DNA of 64,000 bases. It comes from Cladophialophora immunda. Taxonomy: Eukaryota; Ascomycota; Eurotiomycetes; Chaetothyriales; Herpotrichiellaceae. The translations under genes and the position numbers were made by a program. Each line of letters opens with the position of its first letter. Position 1 is the first letter of the stretch. Below are positions 12,397 through 23,434 of the stretch, piece after piece. The notes under the pieces are model-generated. The model saw nothing but the letters and a program-made list of their open reading frames with translations. It was not told the DNA's origin and ran no database searches. The stretch covers positions 2,062,777 to 2,126,776 of the forward strand of contig NW_015622545.1 of the NCBI RefSeq assembly GCF_000835495.1, given 5' to 3'.

Positions 12397-13041
12397 ATGA
12401 ATGGCAGTGGAGATTCCAACACAATAGTGTTCACGCCGCTGTCTTTGCGACGGACACAACCACGACGGCAAATCTGTCTTGGGCTCTTCGATGTGGGCTA
12501 TGCGGACGAATATGTGGTGCTCTACTCCTCGGACTCTTAACGTGAAGACGACGAATGGCCCAGCCACACCATAGACAGACTCAAGGAGTCAAGCCGCGTT
12601 ATTCACCCGCTCGGACAAATCCCCCGGCTGGAAACACATAGGTGACCTCCAGATCGGGCGTTTTCATGCGCTCGAGGGGTTAGTCGAAGTGCGGCAGGGC
12701 GATATGGGCAGACATCCGCTGTCGGTAAGTCTCATGGCCTGAGATGCTCAGCAAGGACGGACGTGGAGCTGACCGTGAACGCTCTAGGCAAGAGTCCTCT
12801 GCCGCCGAGACTTTGCGCATGGGTATACTATGGAATTCAAAGAGGTGGTTCACAGCGTTACCGGCGGGGAGATCACATACCCAACGGCCCAAAGAGCTCA
12901 GACTATTTCCTTTCGTGTGGGCGAGGACACTCACCAGTTTGGGGGACTGGGAGCTCTCTGGAACGGGAAAGCATCGCGTTAGATCCAGCGACCGGCGCCC
13001 TGCTGACACCGCCTGATTTCGGCCTCGGTGGGTTGTGCTAA
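12397..13041 (+). pseudogene. Probable decayed gene of unrecognised family
   Basis: Protein-like segments follow each other on the plus strand but are broken. From ATG 12397 the frame reads well to an in-frame TAA at 12538-12540, then continues in the same frame with protein-like sequence (DDEWPSHTIDRLKESS, then IHPLGQIPRLE) to about 12630. It resumes one base out of frame at 12638 (IGDLQIGRFHALEGLVEVRQ). A good intron (12725-12787, GTAAGT, CTGAC branch, CTCTAG) joins this in phase to a segment ending TAG at 12980 (EFKEVVHSVTGGEITYP, then FGGLGALWNGKA). A further shifted segment ends at 13041 (LDPATGALLTPPDFG). The intact intron phase argues for real ancestry; the stop and shifts argue for decay or assembly errors. 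I do not recognise the family. Confidence 0.45.
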
Positions 13042-13899
13042 CTATACTTCTCTCGATATGCACTTGCAAAGACCCTCGCTCCTCAGCACCCTTGCGCCGA
13101 TCAGGGACTTGCCAGAGCCGCTGTACCCTCCACCGCGCGACCGAATCACACTCGGAACCCGAGCGCTAAGTACCCGCGAATCAGTCTAGCGAGCAGTGGA
13201 CGCCGAAGACCGTCGCTTCGAGGCAGATATCTCGAGGACAGGATCCGGCAGAGGAGAAGGAAGAAGACGAGGAATAACCTCCAAAGGAAGAAAGACCAGC
13301 GTCGAATGCATGTCCGTCTCTCGAGGGCCTTGCGAGGACCGGAGCTGTCGTTGGGCGACCGAACCGCGGACAAATGTCATGGATTGGAAATAGTGTCGTC
13401 AATGAAACGATACCATTCCTTGTATGTGGTCTTGTTCTGGATGCGGGCTGGTCGCAGTCAGGCACGAAAGATGTGAACTGCGGCACGAAGCGTGAGCGTG
13501 TGCCCTTCTCCTACACCCAGTGTTGGGATACGAGACGCCTTTCGACCACGCATCACGCATTGCGCATCACGCCCGCGAAGTGGAGATGGGGGTGGTTCAC
13601 GGGCACACACAAGGGGTAGTACAAGACCAAGACATGAAGACATTCCATTGTTCCATCCGTCGTAAGAAGGGGTCCCCCACGATGATGGGTGACCCGCTAT
13701 TACTATACATGTATCTCTTGTGATACGAGCATACAATGATAATGATGATGATAAAGAAAGAGAGAGACCACACGGTACACGTCCGATTGATCCCATCCAT
13801 CCCGGACGCCGAAGCCGAAGAAGTCGATGTATCCTCCCTCGCCAAAATGACACAAAGGAGACAAGAAACCCGAAATAATGGAGGAACATCGTGCTCGAG
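13042..13899. other. Spacer between the decayed gene and the poly-Gln gene
   Basis: No supportable gene. Scattered open frames on both strands show no motif. It may include eroded remnants continuing from the decayed gene and the 3' UTR of the minus-strand gene that ends at 13900. Confidence 0.4.
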
Positions 13900-14685
13900 C
13901 TAGTGCATGCATCGGGCGCAGATTGGGTGGTGGAGGGTGTGTCGACATTCGGGGGTCAGGCGCAGGAAACGGGGCGGAGCATGGTCGTCGAAAGCGGCGC
14001 CGACCTGGACGAGGTTTTGGCTGGCGGTGGTGCTCTGCTGCTGCTGCTGCTGCTGCTGCTGGTGGCCCTGCAGCGCAAAGAACGATTCATACTGGCTCGA
14101 CAGGGTAGACCGGTCGGCGACGCTGGAGCCAGGCCCGCGAGCCAGGGTCGAGTCGTCGGCCAGGCCCGGGATGAACATGCCAGACGAGTCTTCTCCAAAG
14201 GACATGTGGTCGAGGCTGTCGGCTCTCTCGAGGAAGGAGAACCACGGATGAGGGTCGTCGTCGTCCGTCTCCGCGGCGGCGTGCTGGGCGCCGTCGGGGG
14301 TCACGGCGGCCGCAGGTTGACGATGATGTCCGTCCAGCGGGGCCGGCACCTCGAAGCTGTTGTTGAAGCTTCCATTGCTCAAGGTGTGGGAGGACTGGAA
14401 GGACGAAGGAGAGTCGAAGCTCAAGCTCGAGACGTGGTCCGGGCGGCGAATGCCTGGCGCGGGCATGTTACTTTGATGACCTCCCTGGCCTCCGTAGGCC
14501 TCGCGGTTCGATTCGTCCTTCTTGAAGTGCGTCAGTCGACACCAGCATGCCGCACACCCACAGCCGCAGCAGTGATGGCCGCCGGCGGAGGAGCAGTCCC
14601 CGGGTGGTGTCTCGTTGGTATCGCCAGACGAGAAGGATTCAATGGGCGCGGCGGGGTTGAGGCGCCGAGAAAGGTGACGAGCCAT
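13900..14685 (-). CDS. Hypothetical protein with Cys-rich patch and poly-Gln tract
   Basis: A single exon of 261 aa from the ATG at 14685; the frame stays open upstream without another ATG. After a basic N terminus (MARHLSRR) comes a short Cys/His-rich patch near residues 35-50 (HHCCGCGCAACWC). A Ser/Asn-rich low-complexity middle follows, with acidic DDDDPHPWFSFLE and SFGEDSSGMFIPGL segments, then nine consecutive Gln encoded by a pure CAG run. The tail holds a Cys/His-containing end (ECRHTLHHPICARC). It could be a regulatory or intrinsically disordered protein. The Cys-rich patch does not match a zinc-finger spacing I can name. Coding status is likely but unproven, because low-complexity DNA can stay open by chance. 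Confidence 0.5.
   Translation of the reverse strand: MARHLSRRLNPAAPIESFSSGDTNETPPGDCSSAGGHHCCGCGCAACWCRLTHFKKDESNREAYGGQGGHQSNMPAPGIRRPDHVSSLSFDSPSSFQSSHTLSNGSFNNSFEVPAPLDGHHRQPAAAVTPDGAQHAAAETDDDDPHPWFSFLERADSLDHMSFGEDSSGMFIPGLADDSTLARGPGSSVADRSTLSSQYESFFALQGHQQQQQQQQQSTTASQNLVQVGAAFDDHAPPRFLRLTPECRHTLHHPICARCMH
14035..14061. repeat. (CTG)9 trinucleotide repeat, Gln9 on the minus strand
   Basis: Nine perfect CTG units on the plus strand encode a Gln9 tract in the minus-strand hypothetical protein. Purity of the codon run suggests it is length-variable between strains. Confidence 0.85.
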
Positions 14686-15706
14686 TGAGGCGGTAGAAGT
14701 ATGAAATCGACCCCTGCAGTGCGTGGGGGTGCATGCGAGGGATGCGAGGGCTGTTTTTGCCCGGTCGGTATACGAGTACAAGTGGAATTGAGACAAAAAG
14801 GTGGTTCAGACAGCCGACCCAAAGGAGAAACCGTGGGAAATCTTTTTTGTTCTTTTCTTTTCTTTTCTTTCAGAGCAAGGATAGTGATGGCACAGAGCAA
14901 AAGGCAGACAAGAACTGGTAGAGGGAAAAAGCAAACCCAGGAAAGGTCGGATCAAGGGAGGCAGATATATAGCAATCGAGGCACCGAGGGGATGAGCAGT
15001 CGACACAAGGCGGAATCAGGATCAGGTCAGTCAGTCAGTCATGTGAAAGCGGCCTGGAAGCCTGAACACGAAGCGTCACTCAGGAAGATGCACGAACGAC
15101 CAGATGGAGTTCGGCTGGTTGCTCCTCAGCCTCGCGGGTTGATTTCAAACCGAGGATATGGCCGGTCCATTTGGACGGGGGGGTCGATGCACGGGCAGGA
15201 TTCGATTGGTGATAGATAGAGCAAACCTTGGGAGATGCGGATACAATTGAAGAAGCATGGAGCAGGGTCGCTGGGCCGAGTCAGGCGTCGTCACAAGATC
15301 AAGAGGTTCGAAAAGGAAAGGGTACACGACAAGGGATACGAACGAATGGGCAGGTCGTGGGCTACATGTAAGGCGCCAACCTCCGCCCAAGAATGGGCTC
15401 CCGACTGCGGTTTGCAACGGATGCTGGAGGAGATGGGCATGAAGGAACAAGAGACCATGCAGCGTGCCGTGGGCGCTAGTCGAGATATCAAACAAGCAAA
15501 CAGACTCGAAGCATTGACGTCCCCCCTCGTTCATCGCTTCGGCGGTTTCCTTTGGTCCTCATCCTCCATGCATTCCCCGAGATAGTTCACCAATCCTTGC
15601 ACGCCGTTTCGCAACCGGTGGGTGGACTACATCGGTACCTAAGAAAAGACCATGGGGGCTTGGACTGCTGTAGCTAAGCGAACGCAGCTTGAGCTTTAAC
15701 CATTAA
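14686..15706. other. Upstream region of the poly-Gln gene and downstream region of the hydratase
   Basis: No gene is supported. Contains a (TTTTC)-type microsatellite near 14850-14871 and a short GTCA tandem near 15026-15041. It probably holds the leader of the minus-strand gene ending at 13900 and the 3' UTR of the hydratase-like gene ending at 15707. Confidence 0.45.
14850..14871. repeat. TTTTC microsatellite
   Basis: About four consecutive pyrimidine pentamers in the upstream region of the poly-Gln gene. Pyrimidine tracts like this are common in fungal promoters. Confidence 0.7.
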
Positions 15707-18547
15707 CTACCATGCCAAAGCTTCTCCTCCACCGCCAACATGTGCTCGCTCATCAATCAACCCCCCCAGTTGTCTCGCAGGCGATGCTTCGGCCGTTGCC
15801 TGTTTCCAAATGTCCTTCCCGTACACCTTGTACATCTCCTGCAAGCCCTTGTTAACGGTAAGCTGATACTCGATATCCGTCAAGACGAATGGAAATTCCG
15901 TGCCCGACACCTTGACCACCCGACTTTGGATGTCCACCTCGATCGACTCGTTGTCCTTTGCCAGCGCGTAAAACCTGTCGTCCGCGAGAGTGATTCCGAG
16001 CAGCCCAAGAGAGGGCTGGTTGCGCCCATAGATGAAGCTGAAGGATCTGGCAATGACCGCCTGCACTCCCAGCCCTCCATGGCGTTAGTTTTGCAGAGTC
16101 TTCATGAAGAGGTGACAATACCTTTCAACGCCCTCACTGCCTGTTCCCTGGACGAGCCGCAGCCAAACGCGTGCCCCCCAACCACCACTTGCTGCCCGCC
16201 GCGAACCCGGTCTCGAAATTCTGGGTAGGTGTGCTCCATGCAGTGATCTCCAAGCTCCTCGTCGTCCTGGGCGCTCATCAGGTACTCGGCTGGTGCTAGC
16301 TTTACATCTCGTCAGCCCTTGACGTACTCACAAAGTCTTGAGCATACCGCGTCAGTGTCCACAAAATCCCCCAGCCGGATGATGCGGCTTTTGACAGCGT
16401 CGGTCCGCCTTTCAGCCCCGTCTTCTGAATTGGCCGCTGGACTTGCACACGAGCTTGCGGCATCTTCTTGACTGCCAACAAAGGGTTCTTGGTACTTGAC
16501 ACTTAGAAACCCCATTCCCTCTACATGTTGAAGATCCTCCTGATCCATGCCACGCTTAATGTCGTCCAGGAGAGGTGCCGGGTCCGTCAAGCACATGCTG
16601 AACGACGATGCTGCCACCACCGCGGCCGATGTGATATTTCCGAACGACCCTTTTCTGCTTGTGAGAGGACTTCCCGCAGTCGGGTGGGATAGCTCTCACC
16701 TGGACCCATGCGGTTTTTGAAGTTTCGGTTTTGTGAACTGAGCCACGTCTCGCCCGGCCCAGCTTTATCTGCCCCCATTCCAACGCAAAAGCTGCATCCC
16801 GGCACGCCTCGCGTGAATCCGGCGGCTTCATAAACTTCCAGCAACCCAAGCCTTTGGAGCTTGTCCATGATCGGCAACGAGCCGGGGACAACGTGCCTTT
16901 TCCCACGACGGACGGGTTTCAGGCCTCTTCTCAGGCCGGCTTGCAGCACACGCCCAGCGAGCACCAGGTCCTCCTCGGTGGTGGTGCAAGCCCCGAGGAA
17001 AACGCCATCGAAGACCATGTCGCGACGCTCACCTATCGGCACCACGTTGTCTGGACTGGGATACAGAGCTATCGTGTGCTGCACGGAGGCGAGATCAATC
17101 TCGAACTTGGCAGAGTAAACGGCTCCCTCATCTGGTCGGAAATACACCGAGTTCGACTTGTTTCTCTTCCTCCGTCGTCGAGAAACATAGTCCAAGGTGA
17201 TTTCATCGGGGACAAAGACACCCGTGATTGCGCCAAACTCCTGGCAAAAAGAGAGCGTCAGAAATGCTTCGTGTCTTCTGCAATTTCACTCACCGTGCAC
17301 ATGTTACAGATCGCAAACCTGGCATCGATCGACAAGAATCGAGCCCCCGGGCCGGAAAACTCGACGATTCGGTCCGCGGCGACTGTGTTGCGTTTCAGTT
17401 CCCCGAGAATATGGAGGATCACGTCCTTGCCGCCGACCCCGAATCGCGGCGCGCCAACAAAGCTGATGAGGATCGACTGAGGGACCTTGAACCAAGTTTG
17501 TCCCGTCACCAAAGGGATCATGACATCGGCCACCCCCAGCCCAATTGCAAGGCAGCCGACCGCTCCAGCCGAGCATGTGTGAGAATCAGCACCGATCACG
17601 ATCATGCCCGGCTCTGCTCTCTCACGCACAAACTCCGTGTGCATGATTGTGAACTGGGTCGAGGTTAGCGTCATTGGGAAGAGGATGGAAGAAGGGAAAA
17701 AGCCCTGGAGATTTTACATTCATGCCCTGATACTCGGTGAGTTTAAAGTCGGTCTTTGCCTTTTCCGATGCCTCGATCAGAGCCTTGACGTTGGGCAGGT
17801 GATTGATCCTCGGATCCACGACGTGGTCGCCAGCAATCCAGAACCTGTCGTTGCGCCAGATCTCTGTCGCCTTCATTTCGTCGAATGTCTTACTCATAGC
17901 CTGATTTCCCAAGACAACGATGAGTTTCCTCAAGGGATAGACGGCGAACGGGTTTGAGGGGATAAGGGACATACAAACCAACCTGCTTCCGATGTCACGA
18001 CCCAATCCACCGCCACGGTGATCACGTCTCCTTCTTGGACACCGCGACCCGGACAGCCACCAGCCATATGGTGAACAAAGATCTTTTCCGCCAGGGTCAT
18101 TGGCCTGACAGTGGCCTGCCGTGTCTGCAGTCCCGGCCGAACGCTTCTGTGCGTCCTTTCCTGCGAATTGAGCGACTCTAGCCATGCCTCGACCAGGAAA
18201 AGAAGCTCCTTGATGTCTCCTTCTCCCAAGATCTGCGAGCAATTCAGGCCAAGGCCACCCAGCTCCTTTCGTTCGAGGCCTCTTTCCACCACGACCTCGA
18301 GCATATCCGACTCCGGGCCATGGCCGGTGGCGGCCAAGATCGAGGCCAGCTCTCGCAGGCCCTCGATGATAGTCGAGGAACGAATTCTCCGTGCATCCGG
18401 GCTCGCAGTATCGGTGACGTGGATTTCTATCTTTCGGGACTCCCGGAGGATTTTGACAGCGTCGGCCAGGAACCGTGCCACTGGGCTCCCCTCCAGATCA
18501 AGCGGGATCGAGACCAGGATGGGATTGTTGGTCGAAATCTCCATCAT
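15707..18547 (-). CDS. Fused LeuC/LeuD-type [4Fe-4S] hydro-lyase (aconitase superfamily)
   Basis: Seven exons are inferred: 18547-17975, 17900-17718, 17653-17294, 17240-16700, 16649-16348, 16299-16122 and 16074-15707, giving 834 aa. About 150 N-terminal residues of unrecognised type precede the LeuC-like part, which opens with [15 protein letters not shown]. It continues with [31 protein letters not shown] and [10 protein letters not shown]. Cluster ligands look intact: Cys457 in FLGACTT, and Cys521 and Cys524 in [10 protein letters not shown]. The C-terminal quarter is the LeuD swivel domain with [16 protein letters not shown]. Such enzymes reversibly hydrate or dehydrate hydroxy di- or tricarboxylates. 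The leucine-pathway and homoaconitate enzymes usually lack this N-terminal extension. It is divergent from a lyase gene (19019), which suggests consecutive pathway steps. No ATG lies between 18547 and the upstream in-frame stop, but an extra 5' exon cannot be excluded. Confidence 0.87.
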
Positions 18548-19018
18548 CTGGTATGCCTTTTTGGCGGATCCGAAAACTGGTTGCGCTAGTAGCAAAAAGA
18601 TATCTGTTTTGCAGGCGGGTCACGAGGCCTTTGTACTGCAAGTGACTACCACGATTTGACAACAAGATATTACTTCTTGTGCCACCAAATGCTTCCCTTC
18701 CTGAAGTGCCTAGAGGCGCGCTGCCAAAACCCGCTTTCGGGAACTGTATCGGTCGCGGATCGGACTAGGCCTTTGATCGGAAGAATAGCAGATGCCACTA
18801 CGCCAAAGATCAACTCTTGGAATGGTGCAACGGTGCCGAAAGCACCGCGCGGTCAGGAACCCTGCACTGGCCATGCACATCATGCCTTAAACTCTGAAAC
18901 TCTCCCGTGGCGCAAGAGAGGGGTTGGTTCGGTTCTGCCCAACTCATTTTGCGGCGTTTGATGGAATAGATATTTCTTTTACCGGTTCACAACAAAGAAA
19001 CCCCCCACCCGCCCAGAA
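18548..19018. promoter_or_regulatory. Divergent promoter of hydratase and lyase, with clustered CGG triplets
   Basis: 470 bp between divergent enzyme genes. CGG triplets lie at 18738, 18750, 18756 and 18761 on the plus strand. Zn2Cys6 regulators bind paired CGG/CCG triplets, and such a regulator is encoded in the same cluster. Functional pairing is inference. Confidence 0.4.
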
Positions 19019-20132
19019 ATGGCAACAAAAGACGAAGAAGCCTTGGTCTCGAAATCGAAATATCCCGCCGCCGGCGGTGGTGTCGCGAGGTTGAGGCAAC
19101 TGCTGAGAGAGGGAAGCCACATCGTGGTCTGCCCCGGAGTATATGATGGCTTTACCGCGCGCATCGCCCTGGCCGCCGGATTCGAATGTCTTTACATGGT
19201 ATGGTAATAATCATCCCTTTCACCCGGCACTACTGTTCTATTCTCCTGATGCATTTCGGCCCCCAATGCTAACAGGATACTCTTTGCCAGACAGGTGCTG
19301 GGACCACCATGTCGCGCCTCGGACTGCCCGACCTCGGCCTGGCCACGCTGAACGACATGCGCGACAATGCTGCGATGATTGCCGGTCTGGACAGGGACGT
19401 TCCACTGATTGCCGATGCGGACACGGGCTATGGAGGTGAGTGATTGTCAAGAAGGTGCGAGCCGGCATGAGAAGACAAAGCTCAGGATGTCTTCCGCATC
19501 TAGGGCCACTCATGGTCGGTCGCACCGTTTCCGCCTACATTTCCGCCGGGGTGGCGGCGCTGCATTTGGAGGACCAGGTGATCACCAAGCGCTGTGGCCA
19601 CCTGCGCGGCAAGCAGGTCGTCGAGGAAGACGTCTTCCTCTCGCGGATCAGGGCCGCGGTCAACATGCGGACTCAGACGGGCGGGGATATTGTGGTGATC
19701 GCGCGGACCGATTCCATGCAGGTGCTCGGCTACGATGCGGCAGTGGCTCGGCTGCGGAAGGCGCTGGCCGTGGGCGCGGACGTCGCGTTTCTCGAAGGCA
19801 TCAGGTCCAAAGACGAGGCCCGACGAGTCTGCAAGGATCTCGCCCCGGCGCCGGTGCTGTTGAACATGGCCCACGGCGGGCTCACCCCGGCGATATCAGT
19901 CGCCGAGGCGCAGGACATGGGGTTCAGGATCGTCATCTTCCCGGGCCTGGCTGTCCAGAGTGTCTACAGCGCCGTGACCAAGGCGGTGAAGGAGCTCAGG
20001 GAGACGGGAGATCTCAAGTATCTCGAGGGCGGCGTGCCCAGTCCCGGAGAGATCTATCGGGTATGTGGGATGCAGGAGGCGGTGGACTTTGACCTCGCCG
20101 CGGGTGCGAGCACGTTTACCAATGGAGTATGA
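19019..20132 (+). CDS. Isocitrate lyase/PEP mutase family lyase (methylisocitrate- or dimethylmalate-lyase-like)
   Basis: Three exons, 19019-19198, 19291-19435 and 19504-20132, giving 317 aa, the usual length of the small PrpB-type enzymes. Signatures are VCPGVYDGFTARIA at the N terminus, TGAGTTMSRLGLPD, DADTGYGG (102-109) for Mg binding, LHLEDQ, and the flexible catalytic loop KRCGH (137-141). The Cys in KRCGH is typical of members that cleave C-C bonds in alpha-substituted malates or isocitrates. PEP mutases lack it. The usual products are pyruvate, glyoxylate or oxaloacetate-derived acids plus a shorter acid. There is no mitochondrial presequence. It lies divergent from the [4Fe-4S] hydratase, as in hydratase/lyase pairs of bacterial 2-methylcitrate and dimethylmaleate pathways. 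The exact substrate cannot be read from sequence. Confidence 0.9.
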
Positions 20133-20750
20133 AAGATGGAACACATATAAATATATATATTTACTACCGCCGTCATACTGGCGTGAAGCTGGGTCAGTGT
20201 CCCCGAGGTGTGTTTATCTAAGGTTCTGCCTCTGGGAACCCGGTAGATAATAAACCCCTCCCGCGGCAATGATGCCCATGCCTACTACACAATGCAGGTA
20301 GTACGGGAGATCCTTGTACACGGTTTGGCCTTCGCTAGGCGGAACCAAGAGAAACACTCTCGATCGAGCGTGCGCCGCCATCATGCGCAGTCTTCGGGCG
20401 ATCGACCCCGAGAACTTTGACCATAGGGGTGGGCTATTCGACACAAACTAAGAATAGGAAGAAAGTCTCAGGGACGAGAGCGAGAAAGGCCAATCGGGCT
20501 TTGATCGGGTTCAGCAGACCAGATATCACGTTGTTAGACGTCGCAGATGCGAATCCGCAGTCGGCCAATTTGTTGTCGGCTTGTTGATCTGCGTGGGTCG
20601 AAGCCAGAGCCCGATCGGACGAGGCTAAGAGAGCCTGGACCTGGACAAAGGTAAGAGCACATCTCTGCCTATATCCAATTTGAGAAAAGTCCGATCTGTC
20701 CACCCTCAAGTATCAATACACGTCCGAATACGCGCCTCAAAGAATTCAAC
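20133..20750. other. Spacer between lyase and epoxide hydrolase
   Basis: About 600 bp with no gene. An AT-rich stretch just after the lyase stop (near 20145-20165) may be part of its polyadenylation signal. Confidence 0.45.
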
Positions 20751-22426
20751 ATGTCGCCAGCGGCTAGAGATCCTGCATCTGCGGTACCAAACCGGGGCGT
20801 GGTGCGTCCCATGGAGATACGCATCCCAGACGACGCCGTCGAAGAATTGAAGACTCTGATTCGCTGCTCTAAAATCGCTGGGCAGACGTACGAGAACTCC
20901 CTCCAGGACGGCTCCTTTGGGGTGTCTCGACAGTGGCTTCTGGAGGCGAAGAGAAAATGGGAGGAGGATTTCGACTGGTTGGTCAATCGCGATCTACTCA
21001 CCGGTGTCAGGAATGTCTCGGCACTAACTTTGACTGCACTGCGTGTAAAGGAGGCGCTGCGAGGCGCGAATCAATAAGTTCCCCCAGTTTACTGTTCCGG
21101 TCCAGGCGCACGACGGATGCAGCACCGTTCATTTCTGCGGACTATTCTCAGACAAACCGGATGCGATTCCGCTGCTGTTGCTGCACGGGTGGCCTGGTAC
21201 GCATACCAACTTCGAGAAAGGGGAGCGGCAGGCAAAAGATGATCTATCTAATCGTTGAGATCTCAGGGAGCTTTCTGGAATTCCTGCCCATCCTGGCCCT
21301 GCTGCAGGACAAGTATACCCCTGAAACTCTCCCGTACCACGTCATCGTGCCCTCCCTGCCGGGGTACGGCTTTTCCGCACGCCCTCCTCTCGATCGAGAC
21401 TTCACTCTCCTAGAAGCGTCGGAGCTGTTGCATTCCTTGATGGAGGAGCTTGGATTCGGTGGAGGGTACATTGCCCAAGGGGGTGATGTGGGGAGCAAGA
21501 TTGCGAGAATCCTGGCAAAGAGGTATCAAGGTTGCAAAGGTCTGTCAACTGTTAATGCTTGGGGCGGTCTCACTCCGACTGACAGCTTAAAACTCTAGCA
21601 ATTCATCGTGAGTGCTATCGTCGCGGGCGTTGCGATTCGGCTTTTGACGATGTGTGGGCAAGTAAACTTTTGCGCGATGAACGAACCAGCTCAGCTGAAA
21701 GGTTCCACGCAACTGGCCGAAGCTGAACGAGAAGGTCTAGAGCGAATGGCCGTCTTCAACAGTTCTGGGCGAGGATACGCCATTACTCACGCAACAAGAC
21801 CCAGCACGATAGCTCTGGTCCTCACGAGCAATCCCCTGACAATGCTGGCGTGGTGCGTTTTCCACTTCGACTGCCCTCCTGCACTAAAGTCCCCCTTCAC
21901 TAACCCGCCACAGGATCGGCGAGAAATTTCTGGAATGGTCCGGCGAGGCGATTTCGATCGACACCATATTGGAGTCGGTCACACTGTACTGGCTGACGGA
22001 GACTCTGCCGACATCACTATACACATACCGAGCGGTACGAATAGAGGCGCAAAAAGGGTTCTTTGGGGGAACTTGTGCTGACAGACACGAAATTGAAGAG
22101 AACACACCCCGACAACCCCGGCGGACATGGGGATCCGCGGTGGCATGTCGCGAAGCCGCTCGGGTACTCGTACTTCCCGAAAGAGGTGGCCCCGGCGCCG
22201 GTCAGCTGGGTCGCTACGACGGGCGACTTGATATTCTCGCGGTCGCGCTCCAAGGTGAGTCGTTCACAGTTGAACTGCGCCACGGAAGATTATGCGGTAC
22301 GAAACAAGTTGAGTTACTAACGAAGCCGTGCAGGGGGGTCATTTCGCAGCGGCGGAAGTCCCGGAGCTTTTGTTGCAGGATATCGAGGATTTCGCGGCTG
22401 TGGCGTGGCCCAGGACAAACCCCTGA
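20751..22426 (+). CDS. Epoxide hydrolase, microsomal type (EHN plus alpha/beta-hydrolase)
   Basis: Eight exons are inferred: 20751-20977, 21051-21196, 21267-21539, 21599-21607, 21663-21852, 21914-22034, 22099-22254 and 22334-22426, giving 404 aa. An EHN domain (about 20-110) with the FDWR-type linker leads into an alpha/beta-hydrolase fold. HGWPG (121-125) forms the oxyanion region, and the nucleophile elbow GGDVGSK places Asp198. The C-terminal PKEVAPAPVSW and GGHFAA.E.PELL blocks carry the likely catalytic His. The enzyme opens epoxides, or hydrolyses related esters, via a covalent Asp intermediate. Exon 4 is a 9-nt micro-exon: without it the conserved KAIHLNFC-like stretch cannot be rebuilt in frame. 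It may be missed by automatic gene callers. There is no N-terminal membrane anchor, so the protein is probably soluble. Confidence 0.85.
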
Positions 22427-23434
22427 GAGGCTGAGAGGAAGGGCGTGGAAACTTTTTGTTGGCAGGACAGAAGGGGACATGGGAATCCTGGAGAGAACGA
22501 GGCCGTTGGTTAGATGTCGATGTCTCATAGACTTTTCACGATGGACGTGTAGGATGTGGGATTGAAAGAGTGGAATTAGCCTGGGAGAGGCTTTGTAAAG
22601 AGTGCCAGTCCCCCGGATTTACTTAGCTATCTGCTGTAGAACGTTGTGTGGCAGGATATTGCCTGTTGCAATGAATGAGGCTAATAGTCCATTCGTAGCG
22701 CGGGCATTGCTAGGCATTTGTTCCAACATCCTTTGCAGTGGTGACGGGATGACGCCTCATAGCGATACCAGGCCAGCAGGATTTCTGTACGCGACATATC
22801 CATTGTGGCGAGACTGCGCCCAAGGCACGAGCCTTTTCGAAGGGACTGCATCTAGCGTTTGGCAACTAGGGGCGCCAGCGATGTCAGTCATAAGACGGTG
22901 ATTCGATGGGGGCTGGTGAGCGCCTCGCCAGGAAACATCTCGGCTCCCGATTTCGGGCGTCGGAAAAGGAGCAAAACGTCTTCGGCCGAAGGAACTCGAG
23001 GTGGTGGAAAATTCGGTCTAACCGTATGCAACAAGCGCGGGACCGTGGCCAGTGACAGGCTACAGGTATCGCTCGTAAAGGATACTAGTACCACTAGGGT
23101 GGACGGATCAGGTAGGTGGTAGTATAATGTTGTCGGTTGTTGGATATAAACTATCCACGCTGGCGGTGAATACCTCATCACAGCTGCGAATCTCAGAAAG
23201 GAGGATCAGTCGTTATAATGTAGAGCATCTTGTCATCCTGTGCATAATGGAGAAGTAAATGCGGGACAGGGTCAAGTACATAAGAGCGGCAAAGTCATCG
23301 CTCGTAGACAATGAGGAGACTGCCATCCTGATCTGCTAGACGGACCATTATCAATTCAATTGACTCACTTTCGACAACGTTTTCGATGTTTGGTCTCACA
23401 GCCTAGTCCAAAGCACCATCTGCGTCATGGCCGC
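22427..23434. other. Tail-to-tail spacer between epoxide hydrolase and regulator
   Basis: 1 kb lying between two 3' ends. No gene, repeat or clear signal was seen. Confidence 0.45.
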
